Below, in pieces: positions 42,378 to 51,147 of a stretch of 64,000 bases of DNA. The stretch lies in NCBI GenBank assembly GCA_913009735.1, contig CAJVYU010000001.1:1-64000 (forward strand), given 5' to 3'. Made by a program: the position numbers and the translations under genes. Each line of letters opens with the position of its first letter. Positions within the stretch are counted from its first letter, which is position 1. This stretch comes from an uncultured Fidelibacterota bacterium. Lineage in GTDB: Bacteria; Fidelibacterota; Marinisomatia; Marinisomatales; TCS55. The notes beneath the pieces are model-generated. The model saw only the letters and a program-made list of their open reading frames with translations. It did not search any database and was not told the origin of the DNA.

Positions 42378-43352
42378 ATGAAAGCTGTCTGCGGAACGCT
42401 TCTGTGCATTGTTATTGGAGTATGTGCATTATTCTTTTCAGAATACATTCCCATCGGCGCCGTTGTTATTGCAATTCTTTTGGGAATGATTGTTGGCAAT
42501 ACCATCGAACTTGGCGAAATAGTGACAAAAGGAGTTACCTTCAGCGAGAGACATATTTTATCGTTCGCAATAGCATTGTTGGGTGTTGATTTAAATTTTG
42601 TCATTTTGAGAGAATTGGGTTATAAGTCAATCCTAATAATCATTGCTGCAATGGCAGTAACTATATTTTCATCTATTGTATTTGCCAAAATATTCAAGTT
42701 CAAAAAAAGATTTGCTCTTCTGCTTGGCATTGGCAATGGTATTTGTGGAAGTTCGGCAATTGCCGCAACGAAACAAATAATAGGCGCCAATGAAGAAGAA
42801 GTCGGGCTGTCAATAGCTATTGTGAATTTTTTAGGTACAATCGGCATTTTTCTGCTCCCATTTATTGGTACTGTTCTCTTGGGCTTTTCAGAAATAAACT
42901 CCGGCATTCTTATTGGGAATACTTTGGCAGCTGTTGGACAGGTGATAGCAGCAGGCTTTTCAGTAAGTGAAGCTTCCGGACAAACAGCAACTATTATAAA
43001 AATGGTAAGAATTCTAATGATAAGCCCTGTTGTCTTCATTCTTATTCTTACTTTTTCAAGAAAATTTTTAAAACATGGTAGTGGGATAAAATCAAATGGT
43101 ATCCCATTATTTATTGTTGGATTTATTTTATTTTCTTTTATTCCTAATTTTGAGTTGCTGCCCGAAGTATACATAAGAACTATAAGCAAAATAAGCCGCT
43201 ATGCTCTTATTGTTGCAATGGCTGGAATTGGATTGAAAATAACGATTGGAAGTGTTTTAAAAAATGGAAAGTCGGCTTTATTAATCGGGGGCTTGATATT
43301 CCTTCTGCAAATAGTATTCAGCAGCAGCATGATATTCCTTTTTTGGAAATAG
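42378..43352 (+). CDS. YeiH/UPF0324-family membrane transporter
   Basis: 324 residues with nine or ten hydrophobic helices. Family segments: AVVIAILLGMIVGN, LSFAIALLGVDLNF, ALLLGIGNGICGSSAIAA and NTLAAVGQVIAAGF. Predicted sulfate or organosulfonate-type exporter (PSE family), though substrate evidence is thin. No binding site is evident before the ATG. It stands alone in the accessory region. Confidence 0.85.
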   Translation: MKAVCGTLLCIVIGVCALFFSEYIPIGAVVIAILLGMIVGNTIELGEIVTKGVTFSERHILSFAIALLGVDLNFVILRELGYKSILIIIAAMAVTIFSSIVFAKIFKFKKRFALLLGIGNGICGSSAIAATKQIIGANEEEVGLSIAIVNFLGTIGIFLLPFIGTVLLGFSEINSGILIGNTLAAVGQVIAAGFSVSEASGQTATIIKMVRILMISPVVFILILTFSRKFLKHGSGIKSNGIPLFIVGFILFSFIPNFELLPEVYIRTISKISRYALIVAMAGIGLKITIGSVLKNGKSALLIGGLIFLLQIVFSSSMIFLFWK

Positions 43353-43487
43353 AACAGAAATAAACATATAACAAATTGTTTTACGAAACAGTAAACTGCC
43401 GACGAGTTTCAACGTTATTTTTCATAAAACAAATTTGTAGTATAAAGCTAAAAAAGTATAATTTCCCGTCTCACTTCCTTAATCAAA

Positions 43488-43618
43488 ATGGCTGACACGT
43501 ATAAATACGATTATTCAAAACCTATACCCGGGTATGCACAAAACTCGCTTGGGATAGTATTTTTATGCTGCCAACCGAAGAATTTAAAACGCTGTACAAA
43601 TATACAGTCGCAGATTGA
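43488..43618 (+). pseudogene. Possible frame-shifted remnant before the FGGY kinase
   Basis: One frame reads MADTYKYDYSKPIPGYAQN, and the +1 frame then reads DSIFMLPTEEFKTLYKY to a TGA at 43616. Joined, these look like one interrupted short protein, but neither half matches a family I know. The remaining bases of 43353-43614 hold no other signal. Confidence 0.25.
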
Positions 43619-45072
43619 TTGTGCCGGTTTCTTCCGGTAATACCTATTTTCTTGTCATTGATCAAGGCACTTCATCCACGAAGTGCTTTTTGTTTGATTC
43701 GAACAATGATGTTGTGTTTACCCGCCGAATCAAGCATCAACTTTTCCGGCCAAAACCGCATCATGTAGAATGTGATGCGCTGGAAATTGCAGACGCCTGC
43801 AATACTCTGATTCGGGAATGCGTACAATATGTTGAAGAAAACGCAGCCATTATTCACAGCGCCGGTTTAGCTGTACAGCGCTCTACGTTCTTATTTTGGG
43901 ATAAGAAAACCGCAAAGCCAATTACGCCTGCATTAAGTTGGCAGGATGGCCGGGCTCAAGATATTGTTAGAGAATTTCAGGATGATGCTGAATGGATTTT
44001 TGAAAAAACCGGCACGCCATTGAGCGCCCATTTTGGCGGAGCGAAATTCCTCCACCTCGTTAGAAAAAATTCCAAATTGCAACGGGGGGTGAATGAAGGC
44101 AATCTCTGGTTTGGATCCTTAAGCGCTTTTCTCACTCACGCCCTCACCGGAACAGCCGCCATAGATCATTCCATTGCTTGCCGATCCCAATTATTGGATT
44201 TGAAATCACGGATTTGGGATGAACAATTGTGTAATTTATTCCAGATTCCGTTATCCTCATTACCGCCACTCGTGCCCTCTTTCCATTCTTTTGGTGCCAT
44301 AACTATAGAGAATACAACGATTCCCCTAAAAATTGTTATGGGCGACCAACAAGCAGCATTAATCGGACAAGGGGGGTGGGAGACCAATACTCTTGCGCTC
44401 AATTTCGGTACGTCCGGTTCTGTGCAATACAATACAGGGCAAACTGCCTTAATGGTAGACGGTTTGATCAGTAGTGTCTTATTTTCAGATGATCAGCATT
44501 CCCTCTATATGGTAGAGGGAACTATTAATGCTTGTAATTCGCTTTTTTACTGGCTGGAAGATGAGCTGAATATTTCCCACAAAGATATGCACTGGCATAA
44601 ACGCTGTGTTGCCACGGAAACAACCGGTGTATTCATTCCCGGTTTTATGGGAATAGCGGCGCCCTATTGGAAAAGCGCCGTGGACACACAGCGAATAGGT
44701 TTGGATAGCGCGAGCAATAATGAGATAATCCGCGCTGCAATGGAATCTATAGGATTTCTTACATTAGATATTATTGAACGGTTGGATATTCATAATCATA
44801 TGCCCGATCTATTAACAGCAAGCGGTGGGGGCGGCAGACCTCCGCTTCTTCAGTTCATTGCAGATTTATTGGGTATTCCCGTAGGCCATTCATCCATGAA
44901 AGACCGTACAGCTTTTGGGGTCTATTATCTTCTTAAAAAATATACCGGTGAAACCGTTGAAATTTCCGGTACGGATTGTGATATGATTTTCGAACCGGCG
45001 ATGGAGGATGAATTGAAAAAAGAAAAAATAAGGTGCTGGCGGTCAGCGCTAAAAATTATTGGTTTATCTTAA
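43615..45072 (+). CDS. FGGY-family carbohydrate kinase (glycerol-kinase-like)
   Basis: 485 residues. FLVIDQGTSSTKCFLF is the phosphate-1 strand; ALSWQDGRAQ and GDQQAALIGQGG are glycerol-kinase-like, LNFGTSGSVQYNTG is phosphate-2, and TASGGGGRPPLLQF the adenosine loop. The N-terminal start is TTG at 43615 or GTG at 43621, both close to the motif. Substrate is a polyol or ketose; glycerol itself is not assured. It is not next to a transporter or dehydrogenase. It overlaps the convergent ydeI-like gene by 9 bases. Confidence 0.88.
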   Translation: MIVPVSSGNTYFLVIDQGTSSTKCFLFDSNNDVVFTRRIKHQLFRPKPHHVECDALEIADACNTLIRECVQYVEENAAIIHSAGLAVQRSTFLFWDKKTAKPITPALSWQDGRAQDIVREFQDDAEWIFEKTGTPLSAHFGGAKFLHLVRKNSKLQRGVNEGNLWFGSLSAFLTHALTGTAAIDHSIACRSQLLDLKSRIWDEQLCNLFQIPLSSLPPLVPSFHSFGAITIENTTIPLKIVMGDQQAALIGQGGWETNTLALNFGTSGSVQYNTGQTALMVDGLISSVLFSDDQHSLYMVEGTINACNSLFYWLEDELNISHKDMHWHKRCVATETTGVFIPGFMGIAAPYWKSAVDTQRIGLDSASNNEIIRAAMESIGFLTLDIIERLDIHNHMPDLLTASGGGGRPPLLQFIADLLGIPVGHSSMKDRTAFGVYYLLKKYTGETVEISGTDCDMIFEPAMEDELKKEKIRCWRSALKIIGLS

Positions 45073-45627
45073 ACCAAGCTTTTTTCCCTTTTCCAAAAGT
45101 TGAATAGACTCACTGATTCGATTTTCTATAGTCTCTTGCCGTTTTGCAACTCTTATCCAACCAATGAATTGTTTCTGATAGGTAGGCGCTAATTGCGCGA
45201 AGAATTCTTTTGCTTTTCTGTTATCATTCAGTGCTTTCTTAAAATCTTCTGGTAAGTCATAATTTATTGTGGGTCTATCGATTTCGTCCCAAAACCCGTT
45301 TTTTTGAGCGGCTTTTATTTTTAAAAGTCCAACATTAGTCATTCGACCACTTTTTATTAATCTCTCAACCCGTTTTTTATTTGATGGTGACCATTTACTA
45401 CGATTCTTCCTGGGAGTAAATTTTCTGACGAATCTCTTTTCATCGATTTTTTTAATGATGCTATCGATCCAACCAAAACACAGGGCTTCTTCAACAGCGG
45501 ATTTGTAATCCAATGTAGATCTTATATTATTTTTGTAGAATATTAACCAAAGTTCCGTTTCTTTATCATGGTTTGATTTTAACCATGTTCTCCATTCCTG
45601 TGGAGTTTTGAAATAAAGCGATTTCAC
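45064..45627 (-). CDS. YdeI/OmpD-associated family protein
   Basis: 187 residues. Recognised by ELWLIFYKN, the AVEEALCFGWIDSIIKKID block and KFTPRKNRSKWS, then PEDFKKALNDNRKAKEFFAQL near the C-terminus. This family (bacteriocin-resistance YdeI-like, DUF1801-related) has no settled biochemical role. It is a compact, mobile-looking single gene in an accessory region, 15 bases after the GNAT gene. Confidence 0.85.
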   Translation of the reverse strand: MKSLYFKTPQEWRTWLKSNHDKETELWLIFYKNNIRSTLDYKSAVEEALCFGWIDSIIKKIDEKRFVRKFTPRKNRSKWSPSNKKRVERLIKSGRMTNVGLLKIKAAQKNGFWDEIDRPTINYDLPEDFKKALNDNRKAKEFFAQLAPTYQKQFIGWIRVAKRQETIENRISESIQLLEKGKKLGLR

Positions 45628-45642
45628 GTAATCATCTTTTAC

Positions 45643-46137
45643 TTACAAGCTTGCGACCATTGTCCAAGAAGTACCAGATATACCGATTTTTTCAAAACCA
45701 AGTTTTTCATAAAGTTTTCGAGAAGGATTTTCTGGTTCAACACTTAAACTGATTTTTCTTATTCTCAATTTTTTAGCATGCATCATAGTTCTCTTCATTA
45801 ATTCTGTACCAATACCTTGACTTCTCATTTCTGGTATCAATGCTATTCCAATCTCAGGCGTTTTTTCGTTAATAAAACCATATGAATGATTTTCATTTGT
45901 CCAGAACCTATACCAGATTGCTCCAATGAGTTGATTGTGTTCATTTATAGCAATTAGAGAAAAATCTCCATTTTGATTATCCCATTCTTTGAATATTTTT
46001 GATATATCCGGATTCAAAAACAGTTCATTTAAAGAAGGTCTAATTTTAGGTTGATTCCAAAAAACAGCTTCGTAAAGCATTTCTTCCAAAAAAGGTACAT
46101 CTTTTAAATCTCCCAATCTATATTGAATTTTACTCAT
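45643..46137 (-). CDS. GNAT N-acetyltransferase
   Basis: 164 residues. The acetyl-CoA loop is EMRSQGIGTELMKR (R-x-x-G-x-G/A), and the C-terminal SVEPENPSRKLYEKLGFEKIG motif is standard for GNAT. It may act on an amino acid, antibiotic or protein; no substrate can be read. The start overlaps the end of the truncated aminotransferase by 4 bases. Confidence 0.9.
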   Translation of the reverse strand: MSKIQYRLGDLKDVPFLEEMLYEAVFWNQPKIRPSLNELFLNPDISKIFKEWDNQNGDFSLIAINEHNQLIGAIWYRFWTNENHSYGFINEKTPEIGIALIPEMRSQGIGTELMKRTMMHAKKLRIRKISLSVEPENPSRKLYEKLGFEKIGISGTSWTMVASL

Positions 46138-46373
46138 TCAATTTCTATTGCCTTATAACTGTTTATATGTTTACAAATATATTTTTCAATGCCCAGAGCA
46201 TCCCGGGCTTCCTTTAAATATTTGTACACGTCCCGCGTCATGAATTCAACGAGCTGACGTTCCAATTTTTCCTGCCAGCGTTGATATTCCTCAAATACCG
46301 GTTTCGGACAGGCGCCAAAAGAGCCGTGGTTGAGAAAAGTAATTGCAGGATTTAAAAGATAAAGGTCTTTCAC
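46134..46373 (-). pseudogene. Truncated class V aminotransferase N-terminus
   Basis: 79 codons. The first 62 residues match the start of isopenicillin-N-epimerase-like class V aminotransferases (ITFLNHGSFGACPKPVFEEY, then QWQEKLERQ and EARDALG). Homology stops there and a short unrelated tail follows. The PLP lysine and the rest of the 380-residue enzyme are missing, so this is a deletion remnant. Confidence 0.75.
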
Positions 46374-46435
46374 AAACTACTTTGCCAATGCGGCATAAGT
46401 AGAGCAGGAATCCACTTTCGAAGGACACTCATTTA

Positions 46436-47776
46436 TTATTTCGCCAGAGCCCCCATGGGGTCCCAAGGAGGCAGTACAACGGGTTCTTTTTGATATACAG
46501 AAAATTCGTCTTTGGTGATATAATTTTTATGAACCACCACTTCATAATTATATTCATCAAACCAGGAATCAGTCATAATATCGTAGCCTTTGTCTCCGCG
46601 TTTGTCTCCCCAACTATTTTCAACCCGCCATTTCCCGGGACGCCCCTTCCTGTCCAGATCGACACCTGTAAACAGCATAGCATGTGTCATTTGGCTGTCT
46701 CCAAATTCCAATCGATCAGCCTTTGTCATGGGAAAATCCGTACTGTAAAATAATTCGTAATCGAAAATGTCCATGTCCATAACACCCAGATTGCGATGAA
46801 AATGCTTTCCCACGTCACACCCAAACCATACAGGATGATCATCTTTAATGGATGAAGCAGCCGTCTCTTTCAAACGTTCTGAGGGCAGGTTAAGATAGCG
46901 AACGATTTCACCTCCAACTACATTGCCTAAATAATCCACCGTGTAGACTTCATTAAACGTTTTATTCGACATGGGACAATTAATCAGACACACATAATCC
47001 TTTAGATTTAATCCAACATGATCTTCGAAAAATATCTTCGGTGTTAAATTCTCAAAGCGATGGAACTTTTTGTCTTTATCACGTATCTGCCAGTCAAATT
47101 TTTCCGGCGGCGTTCCCAGACTAATGGTTAACATTTGGTATACGGTGCGCAGCATATTATCTTTCATCGCCCTGAGTTCTTTGATATTTGCCCTTTTTTC
47201 ATGAGCCGTGCGCAAGTCTTTTGCGAACCCCCGGAGTTTACGCGTGATCATTCGATTCATGCGCATCGACTGACTGGACTGGTAACTTTCCGGCATTTCT
47301 GATTGGGGAAGCACTCCGTATTTTTCGATTAAATTGGTAAACATGTGCCACTGGCCGCCATCCTGTACAGGATCCGTAAGCAGATGCATAATGAGACGTC
47401 CGTCTTTGGGTTCATTGACTGTTTTGATGATATTTTCCAGAAAGTAATTGGATTTCTCCAGTTTATCACAAAACATGAAATAATTCTGACTGAATTCGAA
47501 CTGCTTAATATTATATTTACGCCCAAGGTAGATCCGAAATAGATTCAGTCCCGCAAACCCCCAGCAGCGACCACTTGATTTTTGGCTGGTCACTTTCATC
47601 TGACCTGAAACCATTTCAGAGAAAGTGTGATCAATTTTGCGAAAGGCTTCCCAATCCATCGCCAGGTCCATCACGTCCCCCCGGACTGCAGCATTTCGCG
47701 CCAGACGAATATGGGGATTCCCGTTAGCAAATTTGCGATAGGCTTTGATGTTTTTAAATAGAATATTTGAATTCAT
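46436..47776 (-). CDS. C1-family aminopeptidase (bleomycin hydrolase/PepC)
   Basis: 446 residues. The catalytic Cys is in SSGRCWGFAGL, the His in HAMLFTGVD and the Asn in RVENSWGDKRGDKG. The family forms a hexameric cytoplasmic aminopeptidase that clears peptides. The size agrees with PepC. It is followed on the same strand, upstream, by the DJ-1 gene (16-base gap), so both may be co-transcribed. Confidence 0.93.
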   Translation of the reverse strand: MNSNILFKNIKAYRKFANGNPHIRLARNAAVRGDVMDLAMDWEAFRKIDHTFSEMVSGQMKVTSQKSSGRCWGFAGLNLFRIYLGRKYNIKQFEFSQNYFMFCDKLEKSNYFLENIIKTVNEPKDGRLIMHLLTDPVQDGGQWHMFTNLIEKYGVLPQSEMPESYQSSQSMRMNRMITRKLRGFAKDLRTAHEKRANIKELRAMKDNMLRTVYQMLTISLGTPPEKFDWQIRDKDKKFHRFENLTPKIFFEDHVGLNLKDYVCLINCPMSNKTFNEVYTVDYLGNVVGGEIVRYLNLPSERLKETAASSIKDDHPVWFGCDVGKHFHRNLGVMDMDIFDYELFYSTDFPMTKADRLEFGDSQMTHAMLFTGVDLDRKGRPGKWRVENSWGDKRGDKGYDIMTDSWFDEYNYEVVVHKNYITKDEFSVYQKEPVVLPPWDPMGALAK

Positions 47777-47792
47777 TTCTTCATCCTTTCGT

Positions 47793-48353
47793 TCATGATT
47801 TTATACAATTAAATAATATACCTTGATTTATTTCCTCTATTTTCTTTGATCCAAATAATGCGGCGACAAGTTCATAAGCAAACTCCATAGCAGAACCGCA
47901 CGCCTGGCCTGTAATGATTTTGCCGTCTACGATTACCCGAGATCCTTGATGATCTGCTGAAATAATTTTATGAGCTGATGATGGGTGTGAAGTCACTTTT
48001 CTTTTTGAAATTACTCCAGCTTTTTCCAAAACAATCGGAGCAGCGCAGATTGCCGCTATGAACTTTTCCCGGTTTGCAGCTTTTTGGATCACTTTTACTA
48101 CATATTTATTTTCAGAAAGATTCGATGCGCCCGGCATTCCTCCGGGTAGGGCAATCATATCCCAATCTTTATTTACTTCATCTTCCATAACGCTGTCAGT
48201 AACCATCGGAATTCCATGAGAACCGGTAACATTACGTTTTATTATACCGGCGGTTGTGACGCTTGCTCCGGCTCTGCGTAAAATATCTATAATAGTGACT
48301 GCTTCAATTTCTTCAAAACCTTCCGCTAATGGAACCAGAACGTGTTTAGACAT
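47793..48353 (-). CDS. DJ-1/PfpI-family protein
   Basis: 186 residues. The nucleophile elbow is AAICAAPIVLE with the reactive Cys, and the Glu of GFEEIEAV is the usual partner. It resembles YajL/DJ-1-type chaperone and deglycase proteins. A GGAG site lies within the micro-ORF just upstream. The biochemical role is debated for the family. Confidence 0.92.
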   Translation of the reverse strand: MSKHVLVPLAEGFEEIEAVTIIDILRRAGASVTTAGIIKRNVTGSHGIPMVTDSVMEDEVNKDWDMIALPGGMPGASNLSENKYVVKVIQKAANREKFIAAICAAPIVLEKAGVISKRKVTSHPSSAHKIISADHQGSRVIVDGKIITGQACGSAMEFAYELVAALFGSKKIEEINQGILFNCIKS

Positions 48354-48356
48354 GGA

Positions 48357-48437
48357 TCATTTCTCCTGTTCGATCACACATAATTCAACCGATGTCAGAT
48401 CTACATTTTCTTTTATTCCTGAAATAATACAATTCAT
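48357..48437 (-). CDS. Possible 26-codon ORF between plsC and the DJ-1 gene
   Basis: It begins 16 bases after the plsC stop and ends 3 bases before the DJ-1 ATG; the DJ-1 ribosome site lies within it. Its translation (MNCIISGIKENVDLTSVELC...) is ordinary in composition. It may be a coupling leader or chance. It has only a weak binding site. Confidence 0.3.
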   Translation of the reverse strand: MNCIISGIKENVDLTSVELCVIEQEK

Positions 48438-48452
48438 AATTTTATTGTTCCA

Positions 48453-49175
48453 TTATTGATAAATCAAATCAGTGATTTTGTTTCGTACCAGTTCCCTTAA
48501 CGAATCCAAATCCATATCTTTATATTCTTCCCAGGTTATTAACTCTCCAAATCTTATTGTTAGAATCCCAGGTCTTAGTCTCCAGTCCATTTTCTTTTTT
48601 GCTTTATATGCTCCTATTAAACCCACGGGTACAATCGTGACGCCTGTATTCATCGCAACATGAAACGCCCCTTTTTTAAATGGCCCCATTTTTCCTGAAA
48701 GCGTGCGGGTTCCTTCCGGGGATATGATAAATGAAATGCCGTTGCGAATTGCTTCTTCAGCCATATCAAGGCTATGGATAGCATCATCCAGTTTCTTTCT
48801 TTTAATCGGGATAGCGCCATATCGCTTAATTAAAAATCCCCAGACTGGATATGAAAATTGAAAATTGGCTCCAACCGCTGTGATATAATGTTTAACCGAA
48901 CCCGCAAGCATAAATGGATCAAACATTGATTCATGATTAAATAAATAAAGGTATGGCTGACCTTTTTTATTAGGAATATTGCCTTCTATTTGCAACCATT
49001 GTCCTGCAGTGACCATCATGATACGGCATGCAACGCGAACGAATGGAAACAGGGTAATGGGATTTATAAATAATCTTAATAATAAATAGATACCAACCAA
49101 TAATAGAAATACCAGAATAGCCAGTGGCCACAGTATTAAGGATATGATTGTTTTAAACACACCAACTCTTTTCAT
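48453..49175 (-). CDS. plsC: 1-acylglycerol-3-phosphate acyltransferase
   Basis: 240 residues. NHESMFDPFML is the HX4D motif, and SPEGTRTLSGKMGPFKKG the EGTR block. There is an N-terminal membrane helix (residues 10-35). Makes phosphatidic acid. It overlaps mutY by 23 bases. Confidence 0.92.
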   Translation of the reverse strand: MKRVGVFKTIISLILWPLAILVFLLLVGIYLLLRLFINPITLFPFVRVACRIMMVTAGQWLQIEGNIPNKKGQPYLYLFNHESMFDPFMLAGSVKHYITAVGANFQFSYPVWGFLIKRYGAIPIKRKKLDDAIHSLDMAEEAIRNGISFIISPEGTRTLSGKMGPFKKGAFHVAMNTGVTIVPVGLIGAYKAKKKMDWRLRPGILTIRFGELITWEEYKDMDLDSLRELVRNKITDLIYQ

Positions 49176-50232
49176 TTAATATTGAAAAAATCTTATGATT
49201 TGCCTTTGGAAAAGCATAATCATTTATTTGAGAAGGATCAATCCAGTGATATTCCTGCTGAGTTTTTACTTGAGAACCATTTGCGACAGTGCAGTGAAAG
49301 GAAGACATATTAATTGAAAAATGACTATAAATATGTTTAAAACTGCCAATTTTATTTTCAATATTTGCATTTAATCCACACTCTTCAAAAATTTCTCTTT
49401 TTAAAGCATCCTTGAAGTTTTCTCCATTTTTGATTTTACCTCCTGGGAATTCCCACAATCCCCCCAGATGTTTTTTATTTTCCCTGAGCATAATCAGAAA
49501 TTTGTCGTTTTTCCATATAATACCTGTAACAACATTATATTCAGGTATCTTTTTTTTAGATAAACGTTTTGGGTAGGCTTCAGGAACGCCCGTTTGATAA
49601 GCGCCGCAACTATTGACGAATGGACATTGATAACAATGAGCCTGATTTGGTCTGCAAAGCATACTTCCTAAATCCATAAGCGCTTCATTTATATCTCCCC
49701 CATGTCCGTATTTCATCCATCGCAGCATATGATTATAAATAATTTTCCTGTTGTATGGAGATACTTTCTTTTTTTTCAACACTCTGGACAACACTCTAAT
49801 AATATTTCCATCCAAAGCAGGAAGATTTTGTCCATAGGATATGGATAAAACCGCTGATGCTATGTAATCGCCAACACCCGTTAATTTTATAAACTCGTTT
49901 AATACATCCGGAATTTTTCCATTATAATCATTTGCAACTTTGTCTACGGCTTTATAAAAATTTTTACAGCGATTGTAGTAGCCCAATCCTTCCCACAATT
50001 TTAAAAGTTCGCTTTCTTTTGCTTTCATTACATCAGTAAAACCCGGGTATTTTTTTATCCATCGATTATAATAAGGAATGACGGTCTCAACTTGTGTTTG
50101 TTGCAACATGACTTCTGACAGCCATATTTTATATGGATCTTTCGTCTTTCGCCACGGCATATCGCGTTTATTCGTCCCATACCAATTTAACAGTGTTTTG
50201 ACAATACTATTTGTATTATACAATTTATTCAT
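49153..50232 (-). CDS. mutY: A/G-specific adenine glycosylase
   Basis: 359 residues. The catalytic Glu is in SEVMLQQTQVETV, the Asp in PALDGNIIRVLSRV; LTGVGDYIASAV is the helix-hairpin-helix. The 4Fe-4S cluster cysteines are C-x6-C-x2-C-x5-C (CRPNQAHCYQCPFVNSC). A C-terminal NUDIX-like domain (ENKKHLGGLWEFPGGKI) reads 8-oxoG. It removes A opposite 8-oxoG. The start overlaps the marR stop by 8 bases. Confidence 0.95.
   Translation of the reverse strand: MNKLYNTNSIVKTLLNWYGTNKRDMPWRKTKDPYKIWLSEVMLQQTQVETVIPYYNRWIKKYPGFTDVMKAKESELLKLWEGLGYYNRCKNFYKAVDKVANDYNGKIPDVLNEFIKLTGVGDYIASAVLSISYGQNLPALDGNIIRVLSRVLKKKKVSPYNRKIIYNHMLRWMKYGHGGDINEALMDLGSMLCRPNQAHCYQCPFVNSCGAYQTGVPEAYPKRLSKKKIPEYNVVTGIIWKNDKFLIMLRENKKHLGGLWEFPGGKIKNGENFKDALKREIFEECGLNANIENKIGSFKHIYSHFSINMSSFHCTVANGSQVKTQQEYHWIDPSQINDYAFPKANHKIFSILNEKSWCV
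50211..50223. promoter_or_regulatory. Second copy of the MarR-type palindrome, at the mutY 5' end
   Basis: TTGTATTATACAA is the exact complement-palindrome of the site in front of marR. It lies just inside the mutY coding start, near the end of marR. Probable second MarR operator. Confidence 0.5.
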
Positions 50233-50650
50233 TTTTCAAAAGCATTTTTGATAGTGACCAGTGAAATGCAGATAGAATTTCTTTTACTTCATCTCTATCC
50301 TCCATGGGAATAGCATTATGAACCTGCATTCCAAGACGATCCAGTTTGTTTTCAATAATATCCTGGATAGCTTCGCCCTTATCGGATAAACGAAGTAACG
50401 TAATGCGTTTATCCTGCTCATCTTTTGTTTTAAACACCCATCCACGTTTTAGGATAACATCAACGACTCTCGTTAGTGTACTATTATCAACCCCAAGCCG
50501 TTGAGCCAGGGATGTCATATCAAGACCATTATCCGGGATACAGGAAATAAGCAGGATTTGCGGAAGAGTTAAATCCCCGTCTGTCATCCTGGATCTGAAT
50601 AACCGTTGCAGGTCAAGAAGAAATTGTTTTAATAGTTCGCCAAATTCCAT
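50225..50650 (-). CDS. MarR-family transcriptional regulator
   Basis: 141 residues from the ATG at 50650 (a TTG 15 bases earlier also is in frame). The winged helix is SLAQRLGVDNSTLTRVVDVI with KTKDEQDKRITLLRLSDKG. It likely binds the TTGTATAATACAA palindromes before its own gene and at the mutY start. No SD site lies before the ATG, because the inverted repeat ends 2 bases from it. Ligand unknown. Confidence 0.9.
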   Translation of the reverse strand: MEFGELLKQFLLDLQRLFRSRMTDGDLTLPQILLISCIPDNGLDMTSLAQRLGVDNSTLTRVVDVILKRGWVFKTKDEQDKRITLLRLSDKGEAIQDIIENKLDRLGMQVHNAIPMEDRDEVKEILSAFHWSLSKMLLKNE

Positions 50651-50651
50651 A

Positions 50652-50677
50652 ATTGTATAATACAACTATTATACAAT
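50652..50677. promoter_or_regulatory. MarR operator/promoter with overlapping -10
   Basis: Perfect 10-base inverted arms (ATTGTATAAT, ATTATACAAT) separated by 6 bases. The nested 13-mer TTGTATAATACAA at 50653-50665 recurs at 50211-50223. On the reverse strand TATAAT within it could be the -10 box, giving a very short or leaderless mRNA. Confidence 0.65.
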
Positions 50678-50812
50678 ATAATACTCTAAAAAAACCTTTT
50701 TAACACAGATTGGCTTATAGATTATTTACGTCTTCCGATTAAATGAAGCATCTGGGCTTCGCGCGAGAAAAAACATTACACCAGGCTTATGACCCTCTTC
50801 AAAAATAAGATG

Positions 50813-51142
50813 TTAACTTATTTTTGTTCCATTTTGCATTGGTTTATCCAATTCCAGTAAAACAATGCCCCCATCTTTTCCTTCGGCGCCCAGAACGAGA
50901 ACCTCCGAAGTAAACGATGCAATTTTCATCGGCGCGAAATTTACGACAGCAATGACTTGTTTATTCACCAGCTCGTCCGCTGTATAATGATCTGTAATCT
51001 GTGCGCTGGATTTACGAATACCGAATCCGCCAAAATCAATTTCAAGCTTATAAGCGGGCGTGTCTGCCTCCTGAAAAGCTTCTGCTTTGATTATTATACC
51101 AATACGTAGTTCAACATTTTTAAAATCATCTATTGTAATCAT
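50813..51142 (-). CDS. CsaA-like tRNA-binding-domain chaperone
   Basis: 109 residues. A single EMAP/tRNA-binding OB-fold: FKNVELRIGIIIKAEAF, then KSSAQIT, VVNFAPMKIASFTSEVLVLGA. This is the CsaA family, a dimer linked to protein export. It is 5 bases after the S9 peptidase stop, in one operon. Confidence 0.92.
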   Translation of the reverse strand: MITIDDFKNVELRIGIIIKAEAFQEADTPAYKLEIDFGGFGIRKSSAQITDHYTADELVNKQVIAVVNFAPMKIASFTSEVLVLGAEGKDGGIVLLELDKPMQNGTKIS

Positions 51143-51147
51143 GATGG

